Source: DATFPQ01 sp035264765 (lineage in GTDB: Bacteria > Actinomycetota > Actinomycetes > Actinomycetales > Angustibacteraceae). From it: a stretch of 20,392 nucleotides of DNA. Position 1 is the first letter of the stretch, and the number at the start of each line of letters is the position of its first letter. The stretch covers positions 1-20,392 of the forward strand of contig DATFPQ010000060.1 of assembly GCA_035264765.1 (NCBI GenBank). The letters are read 5' to 3'. This document shows, one piece after another, positions 14,231 through 20,392 of this stretch. Both the position numbers and the translations under genes were made by a program. A model generated the notes under the pieces. That model was given only the letters and a program-made list of their open reading frames with translations, made no database searches and had not been told where the DNA came from.

Positions 14231-15607
14231 TCAGCGGCCGGGCTGTCGCACAGTATCGCGCACGAACACGTCGGGCGCGCCGTTGTGGTCGTCGGGCACA
14301 AGGTTGTCAGCCGCGGAGTCGAACGCCACCTGGTGCCCGTTCACGCTGAGCGCAGGCCGGGAGCTCCTGCGGTTACCGGGGGTGCCCTGAGCGTTCACGG
14401 ATGCCGGATGCGTCGTCTTCCTGCGGACGTCGTGGACGTAGACCTGCTCGACCGGCCCAGCCGGTGACGACGGCGAGCCGAGGTTCGTGGCGTCGGACGT
14501 GAAGGCGACGTACCTGCCGAACGCGGACACTGTCGGGTTGGTGCTGGCGCCGTTCACCTCGTCGCCGGCGCTGGTCATCGAGACCCGCGTGATGCTTCCG
14601 GTGCGCAGGTCGCTCAGGAACACGTCGGCGGCGTCGTTGGTGTCACCAAGGACGAGGTTGGTGGCCGTGGAGACGAAGGCGACGAACCGCCCGTCGGCGG
14701 AGATGCGCGGTACGCCCGTCGGGCCGTTCGGGAGCGCCCCGTTGCTGGTGCGCTGGATCACGTGCTCCGTGGTTCCGCGGCGCCGGTCACGCACGAACAG
14801 GGCGCCGTTGGTCGTCCCTCCTGGCCCGAGCCTGGAGCTGGAGTTGAAGAACGTCACCCAGCGCCCGTTGCCGCTGATGTCGGGTTCGGTGGAGTCGCCG
14901 GTCGCCTGCCGTTCGTCGTCGCCGAGCGACACGCGGGAGGTGACGCCGCGTCGGACGTCGTGGACAAAGACGTCCAGCGCGCCGTTGGTGTCACCCGGAA
15001 CGAGGTTCGTTGCCTGGGACAAGAACACCACCTGTCGGCCGTTGGCCGAGATGCGAGGCAGCCCGCTGAAGCCGTTGCCCTCCACGCCGTGCGGTCCGAC
15101 CGACACGCGACGGGTAGTGCCGCGGCGTAGGTCACGGACGAACACGTCCGAGGCAGCGTTGCGGTCACCGGGCACCAGATTGCTGGCGGTCGATGCGAAC
15201 ACCATGAAACGGCCGCCGGCGGAGATGCCGGGACGGTCGCTGCGGCCGTTCGGCCGCGCCCCAGCCGCAGCCTGCGACACCAGCTTCGTCTCGCCGGTTC
15301 GCTGGTTGCGCACGTACACATCCGCCTCGCCGGGCGAGTCCAGCCCACCCAGATTGGCCGCCGACGAGGTGAAGGCGACGTAGCGCCCCCTGGCCGAGAT
15401 CGCGCCTTCCTCGCTGGCCCCCTGCCCCTGGCCGCCCGCCGAGTTCCGCGAGTCCAGCGTCGTGACGGCATCCCGCCATGGCGATCGGGCCGGGCCGGTC
15501 ATCCCGGCCGAGGCACCGGCCTGCGCGGGACCGGGGACCGAGATCAAGGCGGCCCCCAGGACAGCGGGGACCAGACCGGCGAGGCGGGTGGCGGACAGGT
15601 GCGACAT
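14231..15607 (-). CDS. Secreted seven-repeat beta-propeller (TolB/WD40-like) protein
   Basis: The 458-residue protein begins with a signal peptide ending near Ala-Gln-Ala (residue about 30). It then consists of seven repeats of about 55-60 residues. Each has the core Ile-Ser-x-x-Gly-Arg-x-Val-x-Phe-x-Ser-x-Ala-x-Asn-Leu-x-x-Gly-Asp, then Asp-Val-Phe-Val-x-Asp-x-Arg-x-Gly-x-Thr. Seven such units predict a closed seven-bladed propeller, usually used for binding rather than catalysis. ATG at 15607 has GGGAG 7 nt upstream; ATG 15631 and a further in-frame start are possible. A TACGGT (minus strand, 15642-15647) may be the -10. It directly precedes the PEP-synthase-like gene. Confidence 0.85.
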   Translation of the reverse strand: MSHLSATRLAGLVPAVLGAALISVPGPAQAGASAGMTGPARSPWRDAVTTLDSRNSAGGQGQGASEEGAISARGRYVAFTSSAANLGGLDSPGEADVYVRNQRTGETKLVSQAAAGARPNGRSDRPGISAGGRFMVFASTASNLVPGDRNAASDVFVRDLRRGTTRRVSVGPHGVEGNGFSGLPRISANGRQVVFLSQATNLVPGDTNGALDVFVHDVRRGVTSRVSLGDDERQATGDSTEPDISGNGRWVTFFNSSSRLGPGGTTNGALFVRDRRRGTTEHVIQRTSNGALPNGPTGVPRISADGRFVAFVSTATNLVLGDTNDAADVFLSDLRTGSITRVSMTSAGDEVNGASTNPTVSAFGRYVAFTSDATNLGSPSSPAGPVEQVYVHDVRRKTTHPASVNAQGTPGNRRSSRPALSVNGHQVAFDSAADNLVPDDHNGAPDVFVRDTVRQPGR

Positions 15608-15770
15608 GGCAGCTCCCGGGCGATGGGGCATCCCTGGTCCGACCGTACGACCCACCTCGGTCCGCCGACAGGGCCAATCCGATCCTCAGGCAGCGCGTCG
15701 GCGGTTCGACCATGACGCAGGCAGCTGGTCGCCCAGTACAGGTTGACCGCGGAGCCAACCGCCGCAGCGG
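15608..15770. other. Intergenic region between GH31 and propeller genes
   Basis: This 163-bp gap on the minus transcript contains the TACGGT -10-like element at 15642-15647. This suggests that the propeller/PEP-synthase-like pair has its own promoter and need not depend on GH31 transcription. No strong terminator hairpin was found. Confidence 0.35.
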
Positions 15771-17363
15771 TCAGTGCGTCGGCCTGCGCCGAAATCGAGG
15801 GATGCGATCCAGGCGTGTCGTCACGGTGATCGTGGTCGGCCCGTGGACCAGGCTGCCGTCGTCGGACTGCCACGTGCCGCCGGGGAGCTGCACCTCTCGG
15901 GTGGTCGCCCCCCGGTGCAGCACCGGCGCGACCACGAGGTCCGGGCCGAGGAAGAACTGGTTGGTGACGGCCTCCGTCCCGGCGGCGTGGTACGCCATCG
16001 GGCGCAGGATCGGCTCGCCGGTGCGGGCTGCGTGGTCGACGAGGTCTAGCAGAAGGGGCATCAGGTCCTGGCGGATCTGGACGGCGCGGGCGACGGCGGC
16101 GCGGTGGTGGTCGTCGAGGACGCGGGCCGGGGACAGGGAGAACTGCATCATCGGGGCAAGGGCGGCGACCTGCGCGTAGCGCACGAAGAACTCCTGGTCG
16201 ACCGCGCCGGCGCGGCTGACCGCGCCGAGCTCGCCACCGCCGATCATGTCGGCGCAAGTGAAGGGGTGCCCGATGAGACCCTGGGCGATCAGCTCGGGGA
16301 TGAGGGACTCGATACCCTCGGGCCCCCAGGCCGGCGGCTTGTCGTGCAGACGCTGCGCGAGCGGCTGGCCGCCCATCTTCCAGCACGCCCGGTACTCGTT
16401 GAACGGGTAGCGCAGTCCTAGGCGTGCCCACGCCTCGCAGAGGTCGACCGGCTCGACGCCGGCCGCCGTCCGGTCGTCGGGCCGGTAGTCCCTCAGGTCG
16501 CCGGCGTCGAACTTGAACCCGTCCACGCCCGTCTCGGCGACGAGGGCGTCCAGCTCCCCCCAGAACCACTCGACGGTCTGCGGATTCGTGACGTCGAGGA
16601 GGGCGCTGTAGCCGTTCCACCACCGTCGCACCGCAGTCTCGCCGTTTCGGTCGCGCAGGAGCAGCCCGCGCCCCTCCAGCCTGCGGAAGGTCGCCGAGTC
16701 GGGGCTGACGAAGGGAACGACCCACAGCATGAGCGAGCAGCCCCAGGTGTGCAGCCGCTCGACCATCGCCCCCGGGTCGGGAAAGCGGGCGGGGTCGAAG
16801 TGCCACGTCCCGTAGTCCGGTGACCAGCAGTCGTCGATCATGACTACGCCGGCCGGCATCCCGTCGTCCAACAGTTGACGCGTGTACGCCAGGACGCCCT
16901 CCTGGGTGGGGGAGTAGGGCATCTGAATCCAGGTGTTGTACTGCGGCCCGGTGAACAGCTCACGGGAAGGGGCCCGTCCGGACGCCGGGAAGAACCGCGA
17001 CGAGGCCGCCCGGAACCCCTCACTGAGCGAGGCGCCGCCACGGCCGAGCACCACGTCTCGGCCGGTCACCCGTAGCCGGCCGTCGTCGAAGGCGTAGGCG
17101 AATGGGCGCTCGGACCACACCACACGCCCGGTGCTGGACAGCAGCAGCGGTGCACTCTGGTTGGCGCCCGTGAGCGCGTCATGCGCCGCGCCGGCCGTGC
17201 GTGCCAGGTCCCGGGCGTGCGGGCGGTCGCCGAAGGGCATCTGCCGGCCGTCCGCCACCGCCCCGCCCCACCAGCACTCCCCGCGCTCGAGGCGGACATC
17301 GAGCTGGTCGCTCGTCGTCTGCACGGTCCAGACCATGCCGGGCTCGTCCAGCGTCGAGGTCAT
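15771..17363 (-). CDS. GH31 family alpha-glycosidase
   Basis: The 530-residue protein has the GH31 arrangement: an N-terminal beta domain (about 1-140), a barrel with Met-Ile-Asp-Asp-Cys-Trp (175-180), the nucleophile Asp286 in Gly-Phe-Lys-Phe-Asp-Ala-Gly-Asp, and the probable acid/base Asp372 in Cys-Ala-Asp-Met-Ile-Gly-Gly, followed by a short C-terminal sheet. It lacks a signal peptide, so it probably acts inside the cell on imported alpha-glucosides or alpha-galactosides. The layout resembles the short bacterial 'myogenesis-regulating glycosidase'-like members. ATG 17363 is chosen because homology-like sequence starts just after it; no clear ribosome-binding site precedes it, and further upstream in-frame starts would add an unnatural Arg/Pro/Ala segment. 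Confidence 0.9.
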   Translation of the reverse strand: MTSTLDEPGMVWTVQTTSDQLDVRLERGECWWGGAVADGRQMPFGDRPHARDLARTAGAAHDALTGANQSAPLLLSSTGRVVWSERPFAYAFDDGRLRVTGRDVVLGRGGASLSEGFRAASSRFFPASGRAPSRELFTGPQYNTWIQMPYSPTQEGVLAYTRQLLDDGMPAGVVMIDDCWSPDYGTWHFDPARFPDPGAMVERLHTWGCSLMLWVVPFVSPDSATFRRLEGRGLLLRDRNGETAVRRWWNGYSALLDVTNPQTVEWFWGELDALVAETGVDGFKFDAGDLRDYRPDDRTAAGVEPVDLCEAWARLGLRYPFNEYRACWKMGGQPLAQRLHDKPPAWGPEGIESLIPELIAQGLIGHPFTCADMIGGGELGAVSRAGAVDQEFFVRYAQVAALAPMMQFSLSPARVLDDHHRAAVARAVQIRQDLMPLLLDLVDHAARTGEPILRPMAYHAAGTEAVTNQFFLGPDLVVAPVLHRGATTREVQLPGGTWQSDDGSLVHGPTTITVTTRLDRIPRFRRRPTH

Positions 17364-17572
17364 GAGGTGATTCTGCTCGAATGTCGTCTCCGGAGCGTCC
17401 AACGCAACGTCAGCAGTCGCGATCCATCGGGACACACCAGTTGCAGCGGCGGCGCTTGCACCCGGGACCGATCGAGCCGGCGTCGGGGTTCCGTGTCGCT
17501 GGGGCCGCGGAGCAGACTGGGTATCGGTCCGTGCTGCTGGCACCCACCCGTCGACGGAGGACGTGAGGACCC
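17364..17572. other. Divergent region between GH31 and DUF1876 genes
   Basis: These 209 bases must drive GH31 leftward and the DUF1876 gene rightward. On the minus strand TTGCGT-16-GACATT gives a plausible GH31 promoter. A TCGGGAC half-site (17427-17433) matches half of the DosR box consensus, but the second half is absent. Confidence 0.35.
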
Positions 17573-17842
17573 ATGACGACCAAGACGTGGACCGTGCAGC
17601 TGACGCTCGACGAGGAGGGCGACGACACGCGCGCCGACGCGACGCTCGATCTGAACGGCGCGATGGAGGTCCGCGGGCACGGCGTCAGCCGGCGCAACCC
17701 GCGGGACGAGTCGGAGCCGAGGATCGGCGACGAGCTGGCGGCGGCTCGGGCGCTGTCGGACCTGGCGCACCAGCTGCTGGCCGCGGCGGCGACGGACATC
17801 GAGTCGAAGACGCACGTGCCGGCCCGCTCGTTGCAGCTCTGA
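17573..17842 (+). CDS. DUF1876 domain protein (Rv1738-like)
   Basis: The 89-residue protein matches the DUF1876 family. It starts with Thr-Trp-Thr-Val-x-Leu-Thr-Leu-Asp-Glu, has a central Arg-Arg-Asn-Pro and the highly conserved Ile-Gly-Asp-Glu-Leu-Ala-Ala-Ala-Arg-Ala-Leu-Ser-Asp-Leu (51-64), and a C-terminal helix. The Mycobacterium tuberculosis member Rv1738 is a dormancy-induced dimer structurally similar to ribosome hibernation factors, and a role in stress or stasis is the usual suggestion. GAGGAC lies just upstream of ATG 17573 as the ribosome-binding site. A bidirectional hairpin follows. Codon use and length are normal for the family. Confidence 0.9.
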   Translation: MTTKTWTVQLTLDEEGDDTRADATLDLNGAMEVRGHGVSRRNPRDESEPRIGDELAAARALSDLAHQLLAAAATDIESKTHVPARSLQL

Positions 17843-17846
17843 GTCG

Positions 17847-17865
17847 CTGGGCGGCCCTCGCCCAG
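17847..17865. terminator. Bidirectional terminator between convergent genes
   Basis: CTGGGCG (17847-17853) and CGCCCAG (17859-17865) form a perfect 7-bp stem with a 5-base loop. It sits 4 nt after the DUF1876 stop and 20 nt beyond the stop of the converging minus-strand gene. Confidence 0.7.
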
Positions 17866-17885
17866 GGTGGTCGGGGCTACGGCGG

Positions 17886-18371
17886 TCAGCTACTTACGCG
17901 CAGCCGGTGACCACGGTGAGCGCGCACGGCCGGGCGGACGGGAAGCGGCAGGCGGGTCCACGCAAGCTCGAACCCCTCTCCCTCCGGAAGGGCCCGCCAG
18001 CGCCGGTCCGCGTCGGTGAGGGCGGCGCCCACGGGGGTCCGCAGGTGCGCAGCCCACAGGTCCTGGTGGTGCTGCACCGTGCGCTCTGCCTGCTCCAGCT
18101 CGGCGCGGTTCGCGACGATGACGGCGCGTCCCGGGCGGGTGGGGCGTCGGCCGGAGCTGCGGAAGATCGCGCCGTGGGCCACCAGGTTGAAGAACCCGCC
18201 GGCGATCGCGAGCTCCCGTTCGACGACGAACGTCGCCAGGTCGTGGGGGATGCGCATGGTCCCGGCCATGTGCGACACGGCGAAGGGCTTGCGGTCACGA
18301 GCCCGGGCGGTGACCACGCAGTGGTTGTGCGTCGTCTTCTCGAACCGAACGGTCATTCCGGAGCCGCTCAC
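17886..18371 (-). CDS. Conserved-looking hypothetical protein, 161 aa
   Basis: The protein is basic and His-rich at the front (Thr-Thr-His-Asn-His, Ser-His-Met-Ala-Gly-Thr-Met-Arg-Ile-Pro-His). Its central region (Phe-Val-Val-Glu-Arg-Glu-Leu...Gly-Phe-Phe-Asn-Leu-Val-Ala-His-Gly-Ala) is ordered-looking and likely a folded core. A helix rich in Glu/Ala/Gln lies around residues 90-110. No family name or catalytic motif is recognised. The GTG at 18371 is preferred because TACGGT lies 7 nt before it, as in leaderless genes; ATG 18356 in the same frame has no better ribosome-binding site. Confidence 0.65.
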   Translation of the reverse strand: MSGSGMTVRFEKTTHNHCVVTARARDRKPFAVSHMAGTMRIPHDLATFVVERELAIAGGFFNLVAHGAIFRSSGRRPTRPGRAVIVANRAELEQAERTVQHHQDLWAAHLRTPVGAALTDADRRWRALPEGEGFELAWTRLPLPVRPAVRAHRGHRLRVSS

Positions 18372-18383
18372 GGGTGCCACCGT
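18372..18383 (-). promoter_or_regulatory. Leaderless-type -10 element
   Basis: On the minus strand TACGGT (18383-18378) fits TANNNT and is 7 nt before GTG 18371, so transcription should begin at the start codon. Confidence 0.45.
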
Positions 18384-18450
18384 ATGCCTGCCGCGCCGAC
18401 GTCAGCGACAGGTTTCGTGGCTGAGCCGGGAAACGGTTGTCCAGCGGAGC

Positions 18451-18485
18451 GAGGGCCGGCCGCGGGTCGCACGCGGCCGGCCCTC
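18451..18485 (-). terminator. Perfect 14-bp hairpin terminator of the muramidase gene
   Basis: GAGGGCCGGCCGCG (18451-18464) is perfectly complementary to 18472-18485 around a 7-base loop. It begins 16 nt after the muramidase stop codon. It has no U-tract but is very stable. Confidence 0.85.
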
Positions 18486-18501
18486 GGACGGTAGGCGGAG
18501 G

Positions 18502-19545
18502 TCAGCGGACGGTCAGTGTGAGCGTGGGCGAGGAGGCCGCCTTGCGCTTGTCCGAGGCCGGCAGGTGCACGCGGTACTTGTTCACGGCCTTGACGGTGGG
18601 CTTGATCGTGAACTTGTACGTGCCGGACTTGGTCACCTTGGTGGAGGCCCAGGTGTGCCAGGCGCCGGAGTAGTACCCCTGACGGTAGACCGTCTGGCCG
18701 GCGACGACGGGGGTCACGGAGCCGCGCAGGGTGACGGCGCGGCCGCGCTTGATGGATGCGGCCGAGAGCTTTGCGGTGACCTTCGGTGCAGGGGTCGACG
18801 CCGGCGCCGCGATGTTCGCCAGCTTGCGCAGGTCGACCAGGCTGCCGTTGTAGCGGTTCATGTCGGCCTGGCCCGCGATGCCCGGGACCGTGCTGGTGGA
18901 GCTGTACTGCCAGAAGGTCCACCGGCTCCACGCCGGCATGGCCGGCCTCGACGCGCTGGTGTACGAGGCGATCCACAACGGGTATCCGGTGAACGCCGTG
19001 CTGCTAGCCATCGCCGTCCGCCAGAAGTACGGGTAGGTGTAGAGAATCGGCGTGCGGCCGGTGAGTCGGCGGGTCTCTTCCAGGAACTGCCGGGCCCAGG
19101 TGGAGAGCTGCGTGGGGGTCAGCCCGCCGCTCTGCTCGAGGTCCAGCACCGGCGGTAGGTCTCCGGGGGCCTGGGCCTTCCCGGAAACCGCGATGAAGCG
19201 GCGGGCCTGGGACACGGCGGAGCCGACGGAAGGCCTGGCGAAGTGGTAGGCGCCGCGCAGCAGTCCGGCGTTGCGCGTGCCCGCCCAGTCGGAGACGAAG
19301 TACGGGTTGGTGTAGCTCGCGCCCTCGGTCGCCTTCACGAAGGCGAAGGAGTGCCCCGAGGCCTTGACTGCGGCCCAGGACAGCGGCGCGCCATGCTGCC
19401 AGCGGGAAACGTCCGGTCCGGTCGGGTTGGTTGCGGCGGATGCGGGGGTCGCTGCCGTGAGGCACAGCGCGCTGACAGCGACGGCACCGGCGAGGCGCTT
19501 GGTGAGGGAACGCAGCGAATTCGACGGGGTCTGGAAGAACGGCAT
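18502..19545 (-). CDS. Secreted GH25 muramidase (lysozyme)
   Basis: The 347-residue precursor has a signal peptide ending near Ala-Ser-Ala (residue 37). The GH25 domain (about 42-240) contains Gly-Pro-Asp45-Val-Ser, the catalytic Asp135-Leu-Glu137 pair, and Asp228 near its end, the residues expected for cleavage of the MurNAc-GlcNAc bond. A C-terminal module (about 255-347), rich in Lys/Ser/Thr and beta strands, is probably an Ig-like wall-attachment domain. ATG 19545 is preceded by GGGAGGAG. A strong terminator follows, so the gene is monocistronic. The leader is long and contains a candidate RNA structure, suggesting control of peptidoglycan hydrolysis after transcription. Confidence 0.93.
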   Translation of the reverse strand: MPFFQTPSNSLRSLTKRLAGAVAVSALCLTAATPASAATNPTGPDVSRWQHGAPLSWAAVKASGHSFAFVKATEGASYTNPYFVSDWAGTRNAGLLRGAYHFARPSVGSAVSQARRFIAVSGKAQAPGDLPPVLDLEQSGGLTPTQLSTWARQFLEETRRLTGRTPILYTYPYFWRTAMASSTAFTGYPLWIASYTSASRPAMPAWSRWTFWQYSSTSTVPGIAGQADMNRYNGSLVDLRKLANIAAPASTPAPKVTAKLSAASIKRGRAVTLRGSVTPVVAGQTVYRQGYYSGAWHTWASTKVTKSGTYKFTIKPTVKAVNKYRVHLPASDKRKAASSPTLTLTVR

Positions 19546-19623
19546 GGTGGGGCTCCTCCCGTAGGGGTACGGGTCAGCTGACGGGCGCGGTCCTCAAACC
19601 GGCAGAATGTGGCGCGTCCGGCG

Positions 19624-19691
19624 ACCTGACGAGCGTCGGCAGCATCCGTGCCGACCTTGAGCGCGCGAAGGCTCTGCGGACGTCGTCAGGT
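19624..19691 (-). ncRNA. Candidate structured leader RNA of the muramidase gene
   Basis: On the minus strand ACCTGACGA (19691-19683) pairs with TCGTCAGGT (19632-19624), a 9-bp closing stem. Inside it lie a 7-bp hairpin GTCGGCA/TGCCGAC (19655-19649 with 19641-19635) and a weak GAGC/GCTC hairpin (19674-19671 with 19662-19659), giving a three-way junction. It lies about 80 nt before the muramidase start. It does not show the conserved sequence blocks I know from the ydaO c-di-AMP riboswitch. Confidence 0.35.
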
Positions 19692-19941
19692 GGGCTCCCT
19701 CGGAGTCAAGGGCTTCAGGAGAGGACGGTGTGCACGGCGCCCGGGCAGGGCGTTCGGGGACCTGCACTCGCCTGGCACGCAGGGAATGGACATGGCGGTG
19801 ACGCTCCTGGGTGGCCGGATATCGGGAGACGCCGCGTCGTTAAGGCGGCAGGGGATCCCGGCAGAGTGCCCGTTTTGAGGTGAAAGTGGAAGGACCCGGC
19901 CGCCATCGTCCCCCCGTCAGTCAGTGGTCGGTGGACGTCTC

Positions 19942-19955
19942 GGCAGCCGGCTGCC
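19942..19955. promoter_or_regulatory. Perfect 14-bp palindrome, possible operator
   Basis: GGCAGCCGGCTGCC is self-complementary and sits in the long divergent region, where a dimeric repressor or activator could bind. No regulator is identified. Confidence 0.35.
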
Positions 19956-20076
19956 AGATATTCGTCAGGAAATGGCAGCGAGTTGGCGCACACCGGCAAC
20001 CGGAGACGTGGTAGCGGCGCTGCGCGGCAGCGCGTTTCGCGCCATGCCCAGGCCCGGCGGCGCGGTTGGTGCGTCA

Positions 20077-20221
20077 ATTGAGGTTCAGGGCGAAGGGGCG
20101 CAGGGAGAGGACCGGCTTGATGGACCGCACAGGGGGCTCCAGAGCCGCCGGGGGGCTGGGGCGCACGGGCCCGCGGCCGGCCGGTGAGCCTCAGCTGAAG
20201 ATCGTCCTGCTGAACCTCAAT
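20077..20221 (+). repeat. 12-bp inverted repeat flanking the regulator start
   Basis: ATTGAGGTTCAG (20077-20088) is perfectly complementary to CTGAACCTCAAT (20210-20221). The pair encloses the probable ribosome-binding site and start codon of the right-edge gene, and the second copy is inside its coding sequence. Confidence 0.6.
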
Positions 20222-20392
20222 CCGCTGTTCGAGCGCGGCCTTCGCGCGGTGCTGGCCGAGGCCGGCTTCGACGTCGGGGACGAGGACCAGATCGACCACT
20301 GGACGCGTGAGGGGGGCAGCCGGATGGTGGTGACGGTCGACGACGAGGCGTCGCTGCGCAGGGTCCAGCAGCTGCAGGCTCGGGTTCCCGAT
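20120..20392 (+). CDS. Response-regulator-like / LuxR-type regulator, N-terminal part (cut by window edge)
   Basis: The frame is open from ATG 20120 to the window end (91 codons). After a Gly/Arg/Pro-rich start it reads Leu-Lys-Ile-Val-Leu-Leu-Asn-Leu-Asn-Pro-Leu-Phe-Glu-Arg-Gly-Leu-Arg-Ala-Val-Leu (about residues 28-47), the beta1-alpha1 pattern of receiver domains in LuxR-type regulators. An acidic loop and a second strand (Arg-Met-Val-Val-Thr-Val, about 68-73) follow. The usual acidic pair after beta1 is replaced by Asn-Leu-Asn, so it may be a pseudo-receiver that is not phosphorylated. GGGAGAGG lies 9 nt before ATG. The DNA-binding part would lie beyond the edge. Confidence 0.65.
   Translation, partial: MDRTGGSRAAGGLGRTGPRPAGEPQLKIVLLNLNPLFERGLRAVLAEAGFDVGDEDQIDHWTREGGSRMVVTVDDEASLRRVQQLQARVPD

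Larger units (their letters stand above)
19546..20119. other. Long divergent regulatory region
   Basis: These 574 bases lie between the minus-strand muramidase and the plus-strand regulator-like gene, and no convincing gene was found in them. They contain the branched RNA candidate (19624-19691), a perfect 14-bp palindrome (19942-19955), a GCGCTGC/GCAGCGC hairpin (20017-20033) and half of a 12-bp inverted repeat (20077-20088). A TTGACT on the minus strand (near 19705-19710) is a possible -35. Confidence 0.5.

Noticed and set aside
15544..16806. Long minus-strand frame overlapping GH31
   Set aside because: It is an Arg/Pro/Ala-rich out-of-frame shadow of the GH31 gene, which contains all catalytic motifs.
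17364..17543. N-terminal extension of GH31
   Set aside because: The extra 60 residues are Arg/Pro/Ala-rich with no family resemblance, and the homology-like region starts just after ATG 17363.
19788..19878. Short plus-strand frame in the divergent region
   Set aside because: About 30 codons with no clear ribosome-binding site or motif, inside a likely regulatory region.
19546..19920. ydaO-type c-di-AMP riboswitch before the muramidase
   Set aside because: Such switches precede wall hydrolases in actinomycetes, but I could not find their conserved sequence blocks here; only generic stems are visible.

Overview
The window is very GC-rich, densely packed chromosomal DNA with strong G/C bias at third codon positions, GTG starts and apparently leaderless genes. 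Together with Actinomycetota-type families (DUF1876, an X25-bearing secreted amylase, an actinobacterial SagB-like dehydrogenase), this points to a high-GC actinomycete. I cannot name the genus. I see no rRNA, tRNA, CRISPR array, transposase or phage gene.

Layout. 1-213 may be the low-complexity tail of a truncated gene carrying a 15-bp tandem repeat. 214-1107 has no convincing gene. 1108-2084 (minus) is a 44-codon ORF with a strong ribosome-binding site, coupled by a GTGA overlap to an alpha/beta hydrolase. 2274-2588 (plus) encodes an acidic disordered protein with an internal duplication, closed by a strong stem-loop. 2803-6224 (plus) holds a conserved hypothetical, a Gfo/Idh/MocA oxidoreductase directly followed by a two-domain SagB-like flavin dehydrogenase, and a small leaderless gene. 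6348-9402 (plus) encodes a secreted multidomain GH13 amylase and a one-helix membrane peptide. 9467-10342 (minus) is a beta-hydroxyacid dehydrogenase. 10625-11513 (plus) is a truncated SAM methyltransferase abutting a GNAT acetyltransferase.

11550-17363 (minus) runs as a GH31 glycosidase, a secreted seven-repeat beta-propeller protein, and a rifampin-phosphotransferase/PEP-synthase-like enzyme. The last two are only 11 nt apart. 17573-17842 (plus) is a DUF1876 (Rv1738-like) protein, facing a minus-strand hypothetical (17886-18371). 18502-19545 (minus) is a secreted GH25 muramidase with a long, potentially structured leader. The right edge holds the start of a LuxR/response-regulator-like gene.

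Functional threads are alpha-glucan use (GH13, GH31), cell-wall hydrolysis (GH25), several small redox enzymes, and a possible antibiotic or phosphoryl-transfer function. No single pathway unites them. The parts least explained by known families are the SagB-like/Gfo-Idh pair outside any visible RiPP cluster, the propeller/PEP-synthase-like pair, the muramidase leader, and the coupled 44-codon ORF.
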